DNA of 64,000 nt. Source: Rhizophagus irregularis (taxonomy: Eukaryota > Glomeromycota > Glomeromycetes > Glomerales > Glomeraceae). Positions within the stretch are counted from its first letter, which is position 1. Every line of letters begins with the position of its first letter. Shown here one piece after another: positions 45,701-55,857 of this stretch. The notes beneath the pieces were generated by a model. That model ran no database searches, had not been told where the DNA came from, and worked only from the letters and a program-made list of their open reading frames with translations. The stretch is from NCBI RefSeq assembly GCF_026210795.1, contig NC_089442.1, positions 3,186,001 through 3,250,000 of the forward strand. Reading direction: 5' to 3'. The translations under genes and the position numbers were made by a program.

Positions 45701-45860
45701 GCGATTGAGATTCCAAGGATAAAAATGTCTCTGATCTAGAAGAAGTTGGGGCAATCAATCGTGACGACTTCCTTCGCCAATTTTATCCTGAAGTCTATGC
45801 GAGCAGAAGATAGGATATTTTCTTATCTTAATGAAATGTCTAATGAAGATGTTATCCACA
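45701..45860 (+). pseudogene. Decayed coding relic with a second copy at 51695-51880
   Basis: 45724-45813 reads NVSDLEEVGAINRDDFLRQF then YPEVYASRR and a stop. A more damaged version of the same text lies at 51695-51880 (ATTGAGATT, TCTCTGATCT, GACTAACGATTTCC, TTTATCCCGA). Two copies with different damage show a dispersed gene or element fragment. Family unknown. Confidence 0.4.
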
Positions 45861-46210
45861 TCCGAATTCTTTCCTAACGAGTAGTTAGGATTTTTTTTAC
45901 CCATATTTGTATCATGTAACAGCGATATATTCGCAATTTTTTATATATAATTATCCGCTTCCGGCGACGTTTATTCCAGTATTTAATAATATTGTGAATG
46001 AGCCAATGAGGCCATTAAGTTCGATAAATCACGTGTTAATGATGTACCTTGTACTACATCTTAATTTTTCATATATATTACGTTAACCGATACAAAAAAT
46101 CTTTTTTATTTCTCTCCGGGACGTATCTCACTTCGGAACAAAAAAAATACTTATATACCATCCTGTAACTGCAGTTGAGTGCATATTTTTTCGCTTTATA
46201 TATAAAAATC

Positions 46211-47034
46211 ATGTCTTCACAAGCCTCTAAACCTTCTTCTCCAAGCTCAATAACGGAAGAAATTTCTTCTCGAACAATGGCGGACGTCATTAAGGATTTT
46301 AATACAGAGGAGCTTATCGAATATTCGAAAAAGAAAAACTTGAAATTTGATGATGACGGATGATATCAACATTCTTCACAAGGAGAAAATATTTGGTCTT
46401 GCCTTTCTTGAAACAAACTCAAGAGTATTGGTTTTGCGTTGAGGACCAGCAAAAACATTTACAAAATTTATTGAAGGTCTTAGTCAGAAATTATGAAATT
46501 ACTCCTCATATAAGTCTTTTGATGACTTAAAGGAGATGTTATATAGGAATAAGGTTAATGAGAAAGACATAATAAATTTACTCCCGGTGAGCGTTTATTC
46601 TCTTAATTTTACTTCGCTTTGGAATGAACTATCGTGAATAATAATTTATTTTTTCTTTTACAGCTTTTGAGGAAATAAACAACCATTCAATCATTGTATA
46701 GAGGATATTATCTTAAAACTTTCGATCATAGAGACAATGATAGATGCAAATGAGGCGACGTGTTGTGATTTTATTTCAGCAATATTACACGCATCAATTG
46801 CCATCACTAAAAAAAGCTTCTCAAGATATTTTTATAGTATTGTAGAAGAATATTTCAGGAAGATTACACCGGTCGAGTTGACTATGCAATTAAAGCTCTA
46901 GAAGACCTCCTTTGTATCACGAAGGAAAGCCTCGTGATATTAAAATTTGATATGCGCAAGTAAGTCTGCTACTCAGATTCGCGTTTTTTAGAAGATTCAA
47001 TAATATTAACGTATTTTATTTCTTATCAAAACAG
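46211..47034 (+). pseudogene. SAM-domain-type protein gene, degraded
   Basis: The start MSSQASKPSSPSS, then FNTEELIEYSKKKNLKFDDD, then after a small insertion and frameshift INILHKEKIFGLAF, matches my memory of the SAM-domain (sterile alpha motif) proteins amplified in Rhizophagus. Two intron relics remain: 46587-46662 (GTGAGC to TTTTACAG) and 46960-47034 (GTAAGT to AAAACAG). Between them the coding text is readable in shifting frames (HASIAI-type stretch, GRVDYAIKALEDLL-type stretch) with several stops. The C-terminal part is missing. SAM domains mediate protein-protein binding. This copy is dead. Confidence 0.65.
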
Positions 47035-47253
47035 ACCGCAGAGGTGTTGTTTACTTTAGTAAACCGTTTCGTATATTTTGCATGTAACCCGGGCAAAGTC
47101 CCGATTTGTATTTATTTTTGCGTAGTGAGTCACGCTACCGTTGTATTAATAAAAATTTTTCTTGGCAAAATTTTAACGAACTTGGTTCGCCCAAAATCAC
47201 ATATTTATTTTATTTGAATGCTTGTATATAGTGTATTAAAAGTGTTTCTGAAA

Positions 47254-48302
47254 ATGGAAACTGAGATTAACTTACTTAGACAGGAGAACGTCAGACTTAT
47301 GGTTAAGATTACTAGGCTGTCGAGAATGCCAATGTTAAGGCCGAGTATGGCGTGGCTACGGGCGAGATTGTGAATCTAGTAAGGGCTGAGATTAAGAGTA
47401 GAATCGAGGAGTTGGAGAAGGGTAGGACAAATACTGTTGCTGAAAATGTCAGGCGTGATAATGCAATTTCCGAGCTTAAGGCCGAAGTGGTAAAATTAAG
47501 GGACGACAACGAGGAGAACAAACAGCAAACCTTCTTTCAATCAGAGATGTTACCAGAGGTAACGATTATTAAATGATTTCAGGAAATGAGCAGAATACTA
47601 TAGATGAAATAGAGACTCGAAGCCTCGATTCCTCAAACGTATGTGAGAAGGTGGGTGTGAGTGATCATAAGTCATTGGAGGAAAAAGAGACAGACGCTTT
47701 CTTGAACGAGCATAAGAATAAGGTTAGTGACGAGATCAGAGGAATAAGAAGAAAAAACTTCAACGTGAATTAGTTACCTCTAGTAACAAAGTACACTTGA
47801 TTTCCCAGAATATTATTGCATCTACTATATCTACTACTTCCCATGAGCGAAAAAACGAACAGGGTTTATTCAAGAAATGATTTCATCCGAGGAAGATAAA
47901 CATGTGACTGAAGTTTCAGCGAACTTGGTCTGCCCAAATAATGAGACTTCAATAGAGAGAAATGGTGATATTGTTAGTCTATATAAATTGCAGTAAATAC
48001 AGAAACATTTCGTTGAGCTCCTCGACACCAAGTGCAAAATTATATGTAAGCAAACACAGAAAGCTTTGAGGATTGACAATTTATTCGAAAAAATAGGAAT
48101 GGACAAGATTCAATACATCAAAACATATAGCGCAGATACTATTTCAAGATTTACTGATTCTCAGATAGATCACTTTATCGAAAAACCAAATATGGATTTA
48201 ATGATGACCCTGAAGATGAAATACAAGAAGATGACCCAGAAAGTGATCAGACTAATGCTAGAGTTTAGACTCAGTCGAGGAAAATATCCCGACCACGCCT
48301 AA
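47254..48302 (+). pseudogene. Coiled-coil protein gene, degraded
   Basis: It starts METEINLLRQENVRLMVKIT and breaks by frameshift near 47310. It continues GEIVNLVRAEIKSRIEELEK (47352-47576 frame), stops, then goes on as SLEEKETDAFLNEHKNKVSD and, after further breaks, IGMDKIQYIKTYSADTISRF (48066-48302 frame). The heptad-like N-terminal part and the later segments are in the order I recall for a coiled-coil protein family highly repeated in Rhizophagus. At least four frame changes or stops make it a pseudogene. It follows the SAM-type relic by 220 bp in the same direction, which may reflect joint duplication. Confidence 0.6.
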
Positions 48303-48392
48303 TATTTATGACAAGACAGCTAAATGGGGTGAAACAACTGAAACATACTGTACTACTATGATGATGAGACAGCTGATCATACTGATCATACA

Positions 48393-48674
48393 AGGGTCAC
48401 ATTCATTTACCGACAATTATCTTACCGACAGACGTTTCGCCGACATGGGTCATTTCACAGGCAAATGTTTCGCTGACAATCATCTTACCGACAAATGAAT
48501 TTAGGATTTGAGTTAGGGTTAGGTATGAAAATTAAGGTTAGTATTAGATTAGGATTAGGGTTAAGGATTAGAGTTAGATAAGGTTAGGGTAGGGTAGGGT
48601 TCAAAACTGCGATTTTCGGTGAAGCGTCTGTCTGCGAAATAATTATCGATGTCAGCAAAATGAGCCAGACCCCT
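48393..48674. mobile_element. Fold-back element with TTAGGG-like core
   Basis: AGGGTC...CATTTACCGACA at the left is matched by TGTCAGCAAAATGAGCCAGACCCCT at the right. Subterminal units with (T)TACCGACA and TTTCGC(C/T)GACA repeat in the left arm. Between the arms, 48497-48602 contains about ten degenerate copies of TTAGGG/TTAGGGT, which equals the telomere repeat used by many fungi. It is related in style to the CATTTCGCCGAA element at 53926. Confidence 0.55.
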
Positions 48675-49478
48675 CTGAACTCGTGAGACGATCACCCTTT
48701 CTTGAAGCTATGCTTCTTCGAAAGATAATCCAACAGTTTCAGCAAAAATATTTTTTTCCTTCATTTATTCATTAATACCTATATTATTCCATTTCACTCT
48801 GATTATTAATTTCTGAATTCCAACACACACTAAAATCACTTGAATGACCTATTGTTTCGACAGTCATTTTGCTTACAGACTTAGGAACGATAAAAAAAAC
48901 ATCAGGGAGCTTCCAGTTACCAACCATTTTCACTCTTTATAATAAAAAAATAAACCCTTAACGAAGATTACAATGCTCAAGCTCATGATTTAATTGATTT
49001 CGTTATTGATTGTGATACTTATAACGATGCTATCAATATCTAATCTGATCAAATAGTTGCCTTTTAGATAATTCGTTCTTCCACTTGAATTTCATACTGT
49101 GACCAGTCTGGAAATTTCAAGTTTATTAATTAAAAAGGATACATTGTACACAAATGTAAACACTTTTTTATACCTATGATATACATAAAATGATGCAATG
49201 TACAGTATATTAATGTTTTGTTTTATATATTAAACGCGTAAATACATAATTATATGTTTATACTCATAGTTTATTATAAGTATCTTAATGAGTTTAACAA
49301 AGCTTAGTACAGTATTTATAAATCTTATTGTACGTATATTTTTTTCGAAAAGAAATACCATGTAAGAAATGTAAGAAATGAAATATAATAAAATTGTTTT
49401 TAAGATATCTTTTCAAAAATAAAGCAAGAAACCAGCCTTGTCTTAATATAACTATATTGAAATTATAAAACAAAGTTA
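48675..49478. other. Intergenic, nothing recognised
   Basis: AT-rich. A minus-strand open frame at 49294-49551 runs into the next element and is not credible. Confidence 0.5.
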
Positions 49479-49591
49479 CAGTACCCTTTCTATAGCAAAT
49501 TTTTGATATAACGAATTTCACGATATAACGAATCTTTAGAGTGGTACGCATTTAATCATATGGAAAAAATTTGTTACACCGAATATGAGTC

Positions 49592-50544
49592 TAGGGATTG
49601 GAACCGGTTAAGACGGTTAACCGGTTAAAGGATTTTGAAAATCGGTTAACCGGTTAAAACTATATTTATCATAATTCTAGTCAGATTTATATAATGCGGC
49701 CCAGAGATATGTAAATTGCGGCCACGTGTTCCTAAACTTGAAGTTTTAATGCCGAATTTTTTTCTATTTATTTATAATAATTTTAGTGATATATATTATA
49801 TAGTCTTCCTATAACTAAATATGCAATTTTTAATATTAACCGGTTGTTAACCGGTTAAGACCCTTGGTTAACCGAGTTTTAACCGGTTAAGACGCAAAAA
49901 TTACTTTCTTGACCCTCCTCGTATTACTTTCTTGACTTGATCAAAATATGCATTATTATGTATGACAAAAATGTTCTTTTCTTGACCTGCAAAAAACATT
50001 AACGCGTTGTTATTTTTCTTATTTTCATAATTTTTCAAGAGATATACACAAAGATTAAATTTTTTTATCATTAATGATTAATGACAAAATAATTTTTTTT
50101 TTTATTTTAATATTTTAATATTTAGTTTTATGCTAGTATTTATTACCTAATTAATGTATTTCTCTTAAATGTAATCTTTTTATCAGCTATCTTTTGTAAA
50201 TAAAATAAAATTATTTTAATTTTATCAATATTGTAGAAATAAAAAAGTATTGACCATGCTCGCAACTCGCAAAAGACAGATTGAACGCTATTTTTGTTAA
50301 ATATAAATAAAAAATAAAATATTTCTTTTTTGTTTATCACAATCGCGTTTCAGGTCAAGAAAGGAACATTTTTGTCATACATAATCATGCATATTTTGAC
50401 TGGGTCAAGAAAGTAATGCGAGAAGGGTCAAGAAGGTAATTTTTGCGGTTAAGACCCCTTGGTTAACCGAGTTTTAACCGGTTAAGACCCTTGGTTAACC
50501 GGTTTTTAACCGGTTAAGGTTTTTTTGGACGGTTCCAATCCCTA
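49592..50544. mobile_element. Middle element, hAT-like ends with AACCGGTTAA arrays
   Basis: The ends TAGGGATTGGAACCG and CGGTTCCAATCCCTA are perfect inverted repeats. Both arms are filled with repeated GGTTAACCGGTTAA words, themselves palindromic. The flanking 8 bp do not match well, so the target duplication is unconfirmed. Confidence 0.65.
49894..50446. mobile_element. Inner MULE-like MITE with 9-bp target duplication
   Basis: The arms of about 90 bp start GCAAAAATTACTTTCTTGACC, and their reverse complement closes the element. Internal matches such as ATGTATGACAAAAATGTTC are paired. The 9-bp direct repeat GGTTAAGAC flanks it exactly (49885-49893 and 50447-50455), the Mutator-type length. 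Caution: that word also recurs inside the host element. Confidence 0.7.
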
Positions 50545-50936
50545 AATATTACTAATAAAATGTAGTATAACGTTGAACGAAGAAAAATTTATAAATTCAC
50601 GTATGTAAATTAAATTGACCCCTTTTATAACGAATTTCTTTGAATTTTTTTTTATTTTAATATAACGAAGATAAATTTTAATATAAAGGGCAGTTTAATA
50701 TTAGTTTTTATGAAATTTTTCTCAACAAGCAATTTTACCACTTTTAATTCATTTTATCAAAAGATAGATGATTTATGTTTCGAAGTTTACATTTGTAGAA
50801 CGTCATGCTCATGAAGGCGCACTATACCAAATTTTTCCGCTATACCGAATAATTCGTTATAGCATTAACGAATTTTCTCATAACGAAGCTCTGATCGGCC
50901 CGGACGCCTACTTCGTTATATCGAGGGCCGACTGTA

Positions 50937-52186
50937 TATATTTTTTCATAATTAATCGCTCGGTGTCCACTTATAATGTTCAAGAAATATAATACGATTC
51001 CTTTCCGAATTATCTATCAGGTAACTTAGTTAATACAAAAGAAAGAATAAGTTGTTCAAGTTCTCGGGAGAGGACTTTGTGAAATCAAAATGATTGTCCT
51101 TCCGAACCTACTAGTGATCATCAGCTCGGAAGAATTTTGCTGAGCCACATGTCTTTTTGTATTACAAAAAGAAACACTGTGCGACATATTTAATTTTATG
51201 TGCTAACGTTACCTCTCTTATCTATTTTTTTCCCTAAACAAACATGAGAAAAATGAGGAATGTCTAACGGTTGCAGTACACTGAGTGTAAGCCTACCTCG
51301 TAAGTAAATAGTGATGTCAAAACCATATGTTATGAAGGGCTGAGGACTTTGCAAATTCGAGATCGTCGGGCATTAGTCTAACTTTGCGTCTTGCAAAGAT
51401 CTCGCATGTAAAGAGGTATGAAAATTCCACATTCTCGTGCTTTTATATTTTCTTTACGCCATTCGAATATGTTAATCATGCCCTATATCTTATTTTTCTT
51501 CCTTTTCAGCAAGATATTAAACGTATAGGAGTTCGTGGAAGTTCAACCAACCTTCCCACGAAAAATTAAGGTATGCATATATCAGAAGTCAAGTTTACAT
51601 GCGGAAGAAATTTCTCACTATGTATTTAGGAAAGCAAGATGTCTTCCAGCGCGGATAATGACATTATAAGCCTTAATTTTTGCTACCATAATTTAATTTT
51701 CTCGATTGAGATTTTTAAGGATATAAAACATTGTCTCTGATCTTGAAAATGAAGTTGAGAAAAATTGGGGCCAATCGTAACGACTAACGATTTCCAGTAC
51801 GATTTCCTCGGTAAAATTTATCCCGAGGAGAAGTAGAAGTAGAAGATACGCTCAATGAAAATGTTAATTCTTCGAAAAGAAAAAGCAATCAAAATTACGA
51901 ACTTTTAACGGTTATTAATGACATTTCGTGATGTCACAATCTCTGATAAATTTCATAGACATGCAGCACATTTAAAGACAAACTTATTTGATTAGATTAA
52001 GTTTATTATATATTAATGAACAAAACTCATTTAATGTCATTACATTATGATTAGATTAATTTTTTTTTCTTTCTAATAAAAAACTACTGTATCGAAAATA
52101 ATATGTATTAAATTAAAAAAAAAGATAGAATAAAAAGAAAATTAAAACATTCGAACCGGCGAAAGTAGTTTCTTTAATTAATATAA
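50937..52186. other. Intergenic with decayed fragments
   Basis: It contains the second copy of the 45.7-kb relic (51695-51880). An exon-like stretch at 51512-51570 is bounded by TTCCTTTTCAG and a stop (reading QDIKRIGVRGSSTNLPTKN). No full gene could be assembled. Confidence 0.45.
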
Positions 52187-52657
52187 TTATGCAATAACAG
52201 CATATGTACAGCCGCTAAAGATCAATGGTGTTATTGGATTACCGAGATCTGGGTTTCCAACACCAACTCCGATAGTGTATGAATTAGGAAGATTATCAGG
52301 TGTAGTAACGTCTGTTACTGCAATAGTCACTGTTTCTCCAGGTGCGAATGATTTTTCAAAAACTTTGGTGTAGATACTAGTTAAGATTTTCTGGCCGGAC
52401 GCATCTGCAAATACAATCATTAGGAAGGTGGTGCCTGCGGTGACTTGTTCTTTTAATACCCCGGAAACGGTAAAACTTGTAGGTCCGCTACCAGATCGCG
52501 GTGGATCAGGTGACATTGATACAATGAGGGTGGGAATACCCTTAAGTGGACATTCATTAAAAGTGGTGCTTCTTTTAACCAATGGACTTGCGTTGACCGT
52601 GCAAAGATTGAAAAGGGTAATAAACAAAACGAATGCAAAAATAATATTTCGATTCAT
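52187..52657 (-). CDS. Secreted ML-domain-like (lipid-recognition) protein, 156 aa
   Basis: Single exon. Residues 1-23 are a signal peptide (MNRNIIFAFVLFITLF start, VNA before Ser24). A dibasic KR at 28-29 fits Kex2-type processing. The mature part begins STTFNECPLKG and ends IFSGCTYAVIA, placing one Cys near each end, as in MD-2-related lipid-recognition (ML) and fungal phosphatidylglycerol/phosphatidylinositol transfer proteins. The middle has alternating hydrophobic strands (TLIVSMSPDPPRSG, TSFTVSGVLKEQVTAGTTFL, VTIAVTDVTTP). The length suits the family. Such proteins bind single lipids outside the cell or in the vacuole. The gene is GC-richer than its flanks and has a TATAAAAGG box about 96 nt upstream. 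ML assignment is by pattern and memory of similar Rhizophagus proteins. Confidence 0.75.
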   Translation of the reverse strand: MNRNIIFAFVLFITLFNLCTVNASPLVKRSTTFNECPLKGIPTLIVSMSPDPPRSGSGPTSFTVSGVLKEQVTAGTTFLMIVFADASGQKILTSIYTKVFEKSFAPGETVTIAVTDVTTPDNLPNSYTIGVGVGNPDLGNPITPLIFSGCTYAVIA

Positions 52658-52752
52658 GGTTTCTTTTGGAAGGTAGATAAATGAAGTTGAAAGTTTGTTT
52701 TTTAGAATGTATCAATGCTTTTTCTTGCTGTAAACTGACAGTAACTTGGCTT

Positions 52753-52761
52753 CCTTTTATA
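52753..52761 (-). promoter_or_regulatory. TATA box of the ML-domain gene
   Basis: TATAAAAGG on the minus strand, about 96 nt before the ATG at 52657. Confidence 0.5.
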
Positions 52762-52799
52762 ATGAAAAAAAGCGGCCATCTCCACAAAAATCGTGCCAT

Positions 52800-53871
52800 T
52801 CATTTTATAGATTTATCTATGAAAAAAAAAGAAAAAGAAAAAAGTATATTCTAATTTTTGTTTTTGAATGAATATAATGAGGCAAAAATAGTAGTTATGT
52901 AAACACTACTTTTGGAGGCAGAATGGCAGATCAAAATCGCGTGATTGCAAAAAAAAAAAAAATTAACACAACACATCTTTGATATATTTAAATCGATTTC
53001 ACTAATTTATCACATTTTTCTGTGACATGTGGGGTGACGAACAGGGATTTTCAATGGAAAAAAGGTGTGTTATACCGTGTACTACCTAATTCCCAACCCT
53101 AAATCCCACCCTAAATCCATATATATAAATACCGGCAGCCAATCAGAAAAATGGGTAAATTAGTAAATCCACGTAAACATATGAAATACAGTTTTTCACG
53201 TGAGGGTGGTTTGAAGATGCGTATGGGTACGTGACATAACTACGCCATTATATCATAGTAACCGTAGTCAATTATTAATTCAAAAGATATAGTCTAACCC
53301 TTTTTCGAATAATTATGAGAAAAAGCACGGATTGTGATTTAGAATGAAACTAAATGGAAATTAAGATGGCATTGTAACACCATCATCACGACAGAAACAA
53401 ACGGTAGAATTTTTATTCCCATGTTTGTTCATGATTACGAATACTTAATCACCCATTGTTCCATTTTGGATGGGATTTTTTCGATGTACATATAAAGCAC
53501 GAATAGGAATTGCATGGAATTTATCATCTACTGTTTATAGATCTCGAGATGAGCAATCAGTAGATTTTTATTTACGATTATAAAAGAAATAGGGGGGTAT
53601 ATTCGCCCATAAGCGGTATATTTTGAGATACGCCATTACTCCATTATTATTAAATTCTTAATTTAGAAACAATTTTCTAAAAAGACGTGATTTAGTACAT
53701 TTAATTAAAGAAATTTATTAAAGTGAGCATGTGATCAGCATCCTGTTATACAACGAGATGTTGATTTTATCATATATCGGCAGAAGATTTTCCCTTAAAA
53801 CATATCTTTTAATAAATACTACCAAATGATTTAAGCAATAACATATTTGCATATCATATGGCATCAAATTA
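52800..53871. other. Intergenic, nothing recognised
   Basis: AT-rich. It has a short stretch of CCCTAAATCC-like words at about 53093-53117, and no supported gene. Confidence 0.5.
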
Positions 53872-53925
53872 GGTGATCCGTCAATCCGCCAATCCGCAGT
53901 TTGAAACCATCCGGATTGGATCTAC

Positions 53926-54417
53926 GAATGTCATTTCTGTTCACCGAAACTCCATTTTACCGAATTCCATTTCGCCGAAGCCATTTTATCAAATGAACAT
54001 TTCGCCGAATTAGCAATAAATAGATAACTTTATTTTCCTGAAAACATTTATTCGCGAAAAAGTAAGTAAAAAAAAAGATTAATGTATTATAAATAACGAG
54101 ATAAACTTAATAAAAATCTATAAACATAAATAATTTTCGGCGAAATGTTTAACAATTAATATCAGTTACTTGAATGTTAAAGTGATAATATGTTAAAAAG
54201 AAAAAATCTCTAAATAATTTAAATTTTATTTCATTGCGGTGGTGAATATTTTTTATAAAACGTTAATCGCTACAATTTTCAGTGAAATGTCATTTGGCGA
54301 AATGGAATTCGGTGAAATGGACGATTCGGCGAAATGGATTCGATAAAATGCACTTTCGGCAAAACGTCCCTTCCTTTCGGCGAAATTGCTTCGGCGAAAT
54401 GTACTGTAACCGTTTTA
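53926..54417. mobile_element. Fold-back element built of CATTTCGCCGAA units
   Basis: The left arm (53926-54020) has five units like CATTTCGCCGAA. The right arm (54280-54417) has about eight of the reverse form TTCGGCGAAATG, each with small variations. The middle is AT-rich. Arms made of short tandem units are typical of fold-back elements. No coding sequence is seen; an open frame through the right arm (54282-54536) is an artefact. Confidence 0.65.
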
Positions 54418-54424
54418 TGGTAAC

Positions 54425-54540
54425 GGTTATCCGGATTATCGAGATTTTTATATTATTTATTTCATGGGGAGTTGGGAATAATAGGGTTTTTTTCCCCGAA
54501 GGGAAAAAACCCTCTTCACATGAAATAAATGGATAATCCT
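54425..54540. repeat. Long hairpin
   Basis: The inner stem AGGGTTTTTTTCCCC / GGGAAAAAACCCT lies at 54483-54512. Outside it ATTTATTTCATG pairs with CATGAAATAAAT, and further out TTATCCGGATTATC partly pairs with GGATAATCCT. The whole 115-bp block can fold on itself. Confidence 0.65.
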
Positions 54541-54879
54541 CTGGAACGTGTCATTCGTTAAATATAAACTTTAACTATTTTAAACTTTATAAACTCGCAA
54601 TGTTTAAAAACTAGTATGAAGATGATCATGAGTGACACTTAGTATTAATATTGAAATGGTCATCCGGATCATCCCGAACCGGATCAAACGGATGACGAAT
54701 ACACTACACCAAATATGAGGCAAAATATTATTATACAAATCGAAAATTATTAACACGAATTGATTAGCTAGATGTTGGAATTTGACAATTCTATCCATCT
54801 AATTCCGGAAATATGAGCCTTTTACAGAAAAAGGATGGAATATAAAAAATGGAATGACTTTTTTTACAGGATTAATATC

Positions 54880-55625
54880 ATAATACGCTTATATTGGACA
54901 AATAAAATTTTCTTACAAGTGGGTAACGGAAAAAAGAAAATTACTTTTATTCCCATTTAACACATACATACAGAGTAACCACGCTACAATTTTTGTAATT
55001 TTCGTTCGCATTTTTATAATAACACCTAATAATACGCTTATTATATTAGACAAATAAAATTTATAATGTCGATATATCTGAAGAAATTTAATTGAAACCG
55101 GGTTTGTCTTATTGTGCAATCCACTAAATAGAACATATTCATAAATATTATAAATATTAGAATATTTAATCGCCGTTGAAGTTTTGAAAGGTCGTTCTAA
55201 TCTATTATTATATTTATATAACATTCAAAACACCACTAGTTACTTGATAAATTTATAACGGAATTTATCGAATTATTTACATTTCCGTGAATGGATCCGC
55301 GAAAGGCCCATTTTTACGAAGTTTTACAGGAATAACGGATAAAATTTTTTTATAGGTAAGCGTATTATTAGGTGTATTAAGTGTCGTTATAAAAATGCGA
55401 CCGAAAATCACGAAAATTGTAGCGTGGTAACTTTTTAACTACGCGGTAAGTTTTATTCAGGGGAATAAATTTTTCGTTACCCACTTGTAATAATATTAAT
55501 ACAAGCATATTATCAAGTGCTGTTATAAAAATGTGTACGAAAATTACGAAAATTGTAGCGTGGTAAACGCGGCAAATTATATTAAGTTTTATTCAGGGGA
55601 ATAAATTTTCGTTACCCACTTGTAA
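54880..55625. mobile_element. Inverted-repeat element with a duplicated right arm
   Basis: The left arm 54913-55045 starts TTACAAGTGGGTAACG and includes CCACGCTACAATTTTTGTAATTTTCG. The right arm 55354-55490 is its reverse complement, ending GTTACCCACTTGTAA. A second copy of the right arm follows directly at 55494-55625, in the same orientation. A TACGCTTAT...GACAAATAAAATTT word is also doubled on the left (54885 and 55032). It appears to be one element with a tandemly duplicated end, or two nested copies. Confidence 0.6.
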
Positions 55626-55857
55626 CAAAATTTAAAAAAATTAATTCAAAAATTTATTTTGTACAATTTACATTGATAAAGCAAATATTAATCTGAATTA
55701 CATGTATTAATTGCTATATACTGTAAGAATTATATTTCTATTTACATTTTTACATATTTAACATTTCCAAATAATATATATATATATATAATAGCATCAA
55801 AAACATTGCAAAACTTACAATAAAAAAAAACTTTTTTTTTTCCCTCCCCTCCCCTCC
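55626..55857. other. 3' flank of the DUF7918-like gene
   Basis: It contains a (TA)n microsatellite at about 55774-55791 and an A/T run. No gene. Confidence 0.5.

Larger units (their letters stand above)
49479..50934. mobile_element. Outer pogo/Tc1-like element, three-deep nest
   Basis: TACAGTACCCTTTCTATAGCAAA at the left and TTCGTTATATCGAGGGCCGACTGTA at the right form diverged inverted ends with TA borders (49477-49478, 50935-50936). Subterminal GATATAACGAA words recur on both sides. Inside sits a TAGGGATTGG-ended element (49592-50544), itself interrupted by another (49894-50446). Confidence 0.6.

Noticed and set aside
51384-51569. 61-codon frame with possible exon QDIKRIGVRGSSTNLPTKN
   Set aside because: A good acceptor precedes the last part, but no convincing upstream exon or family was found.
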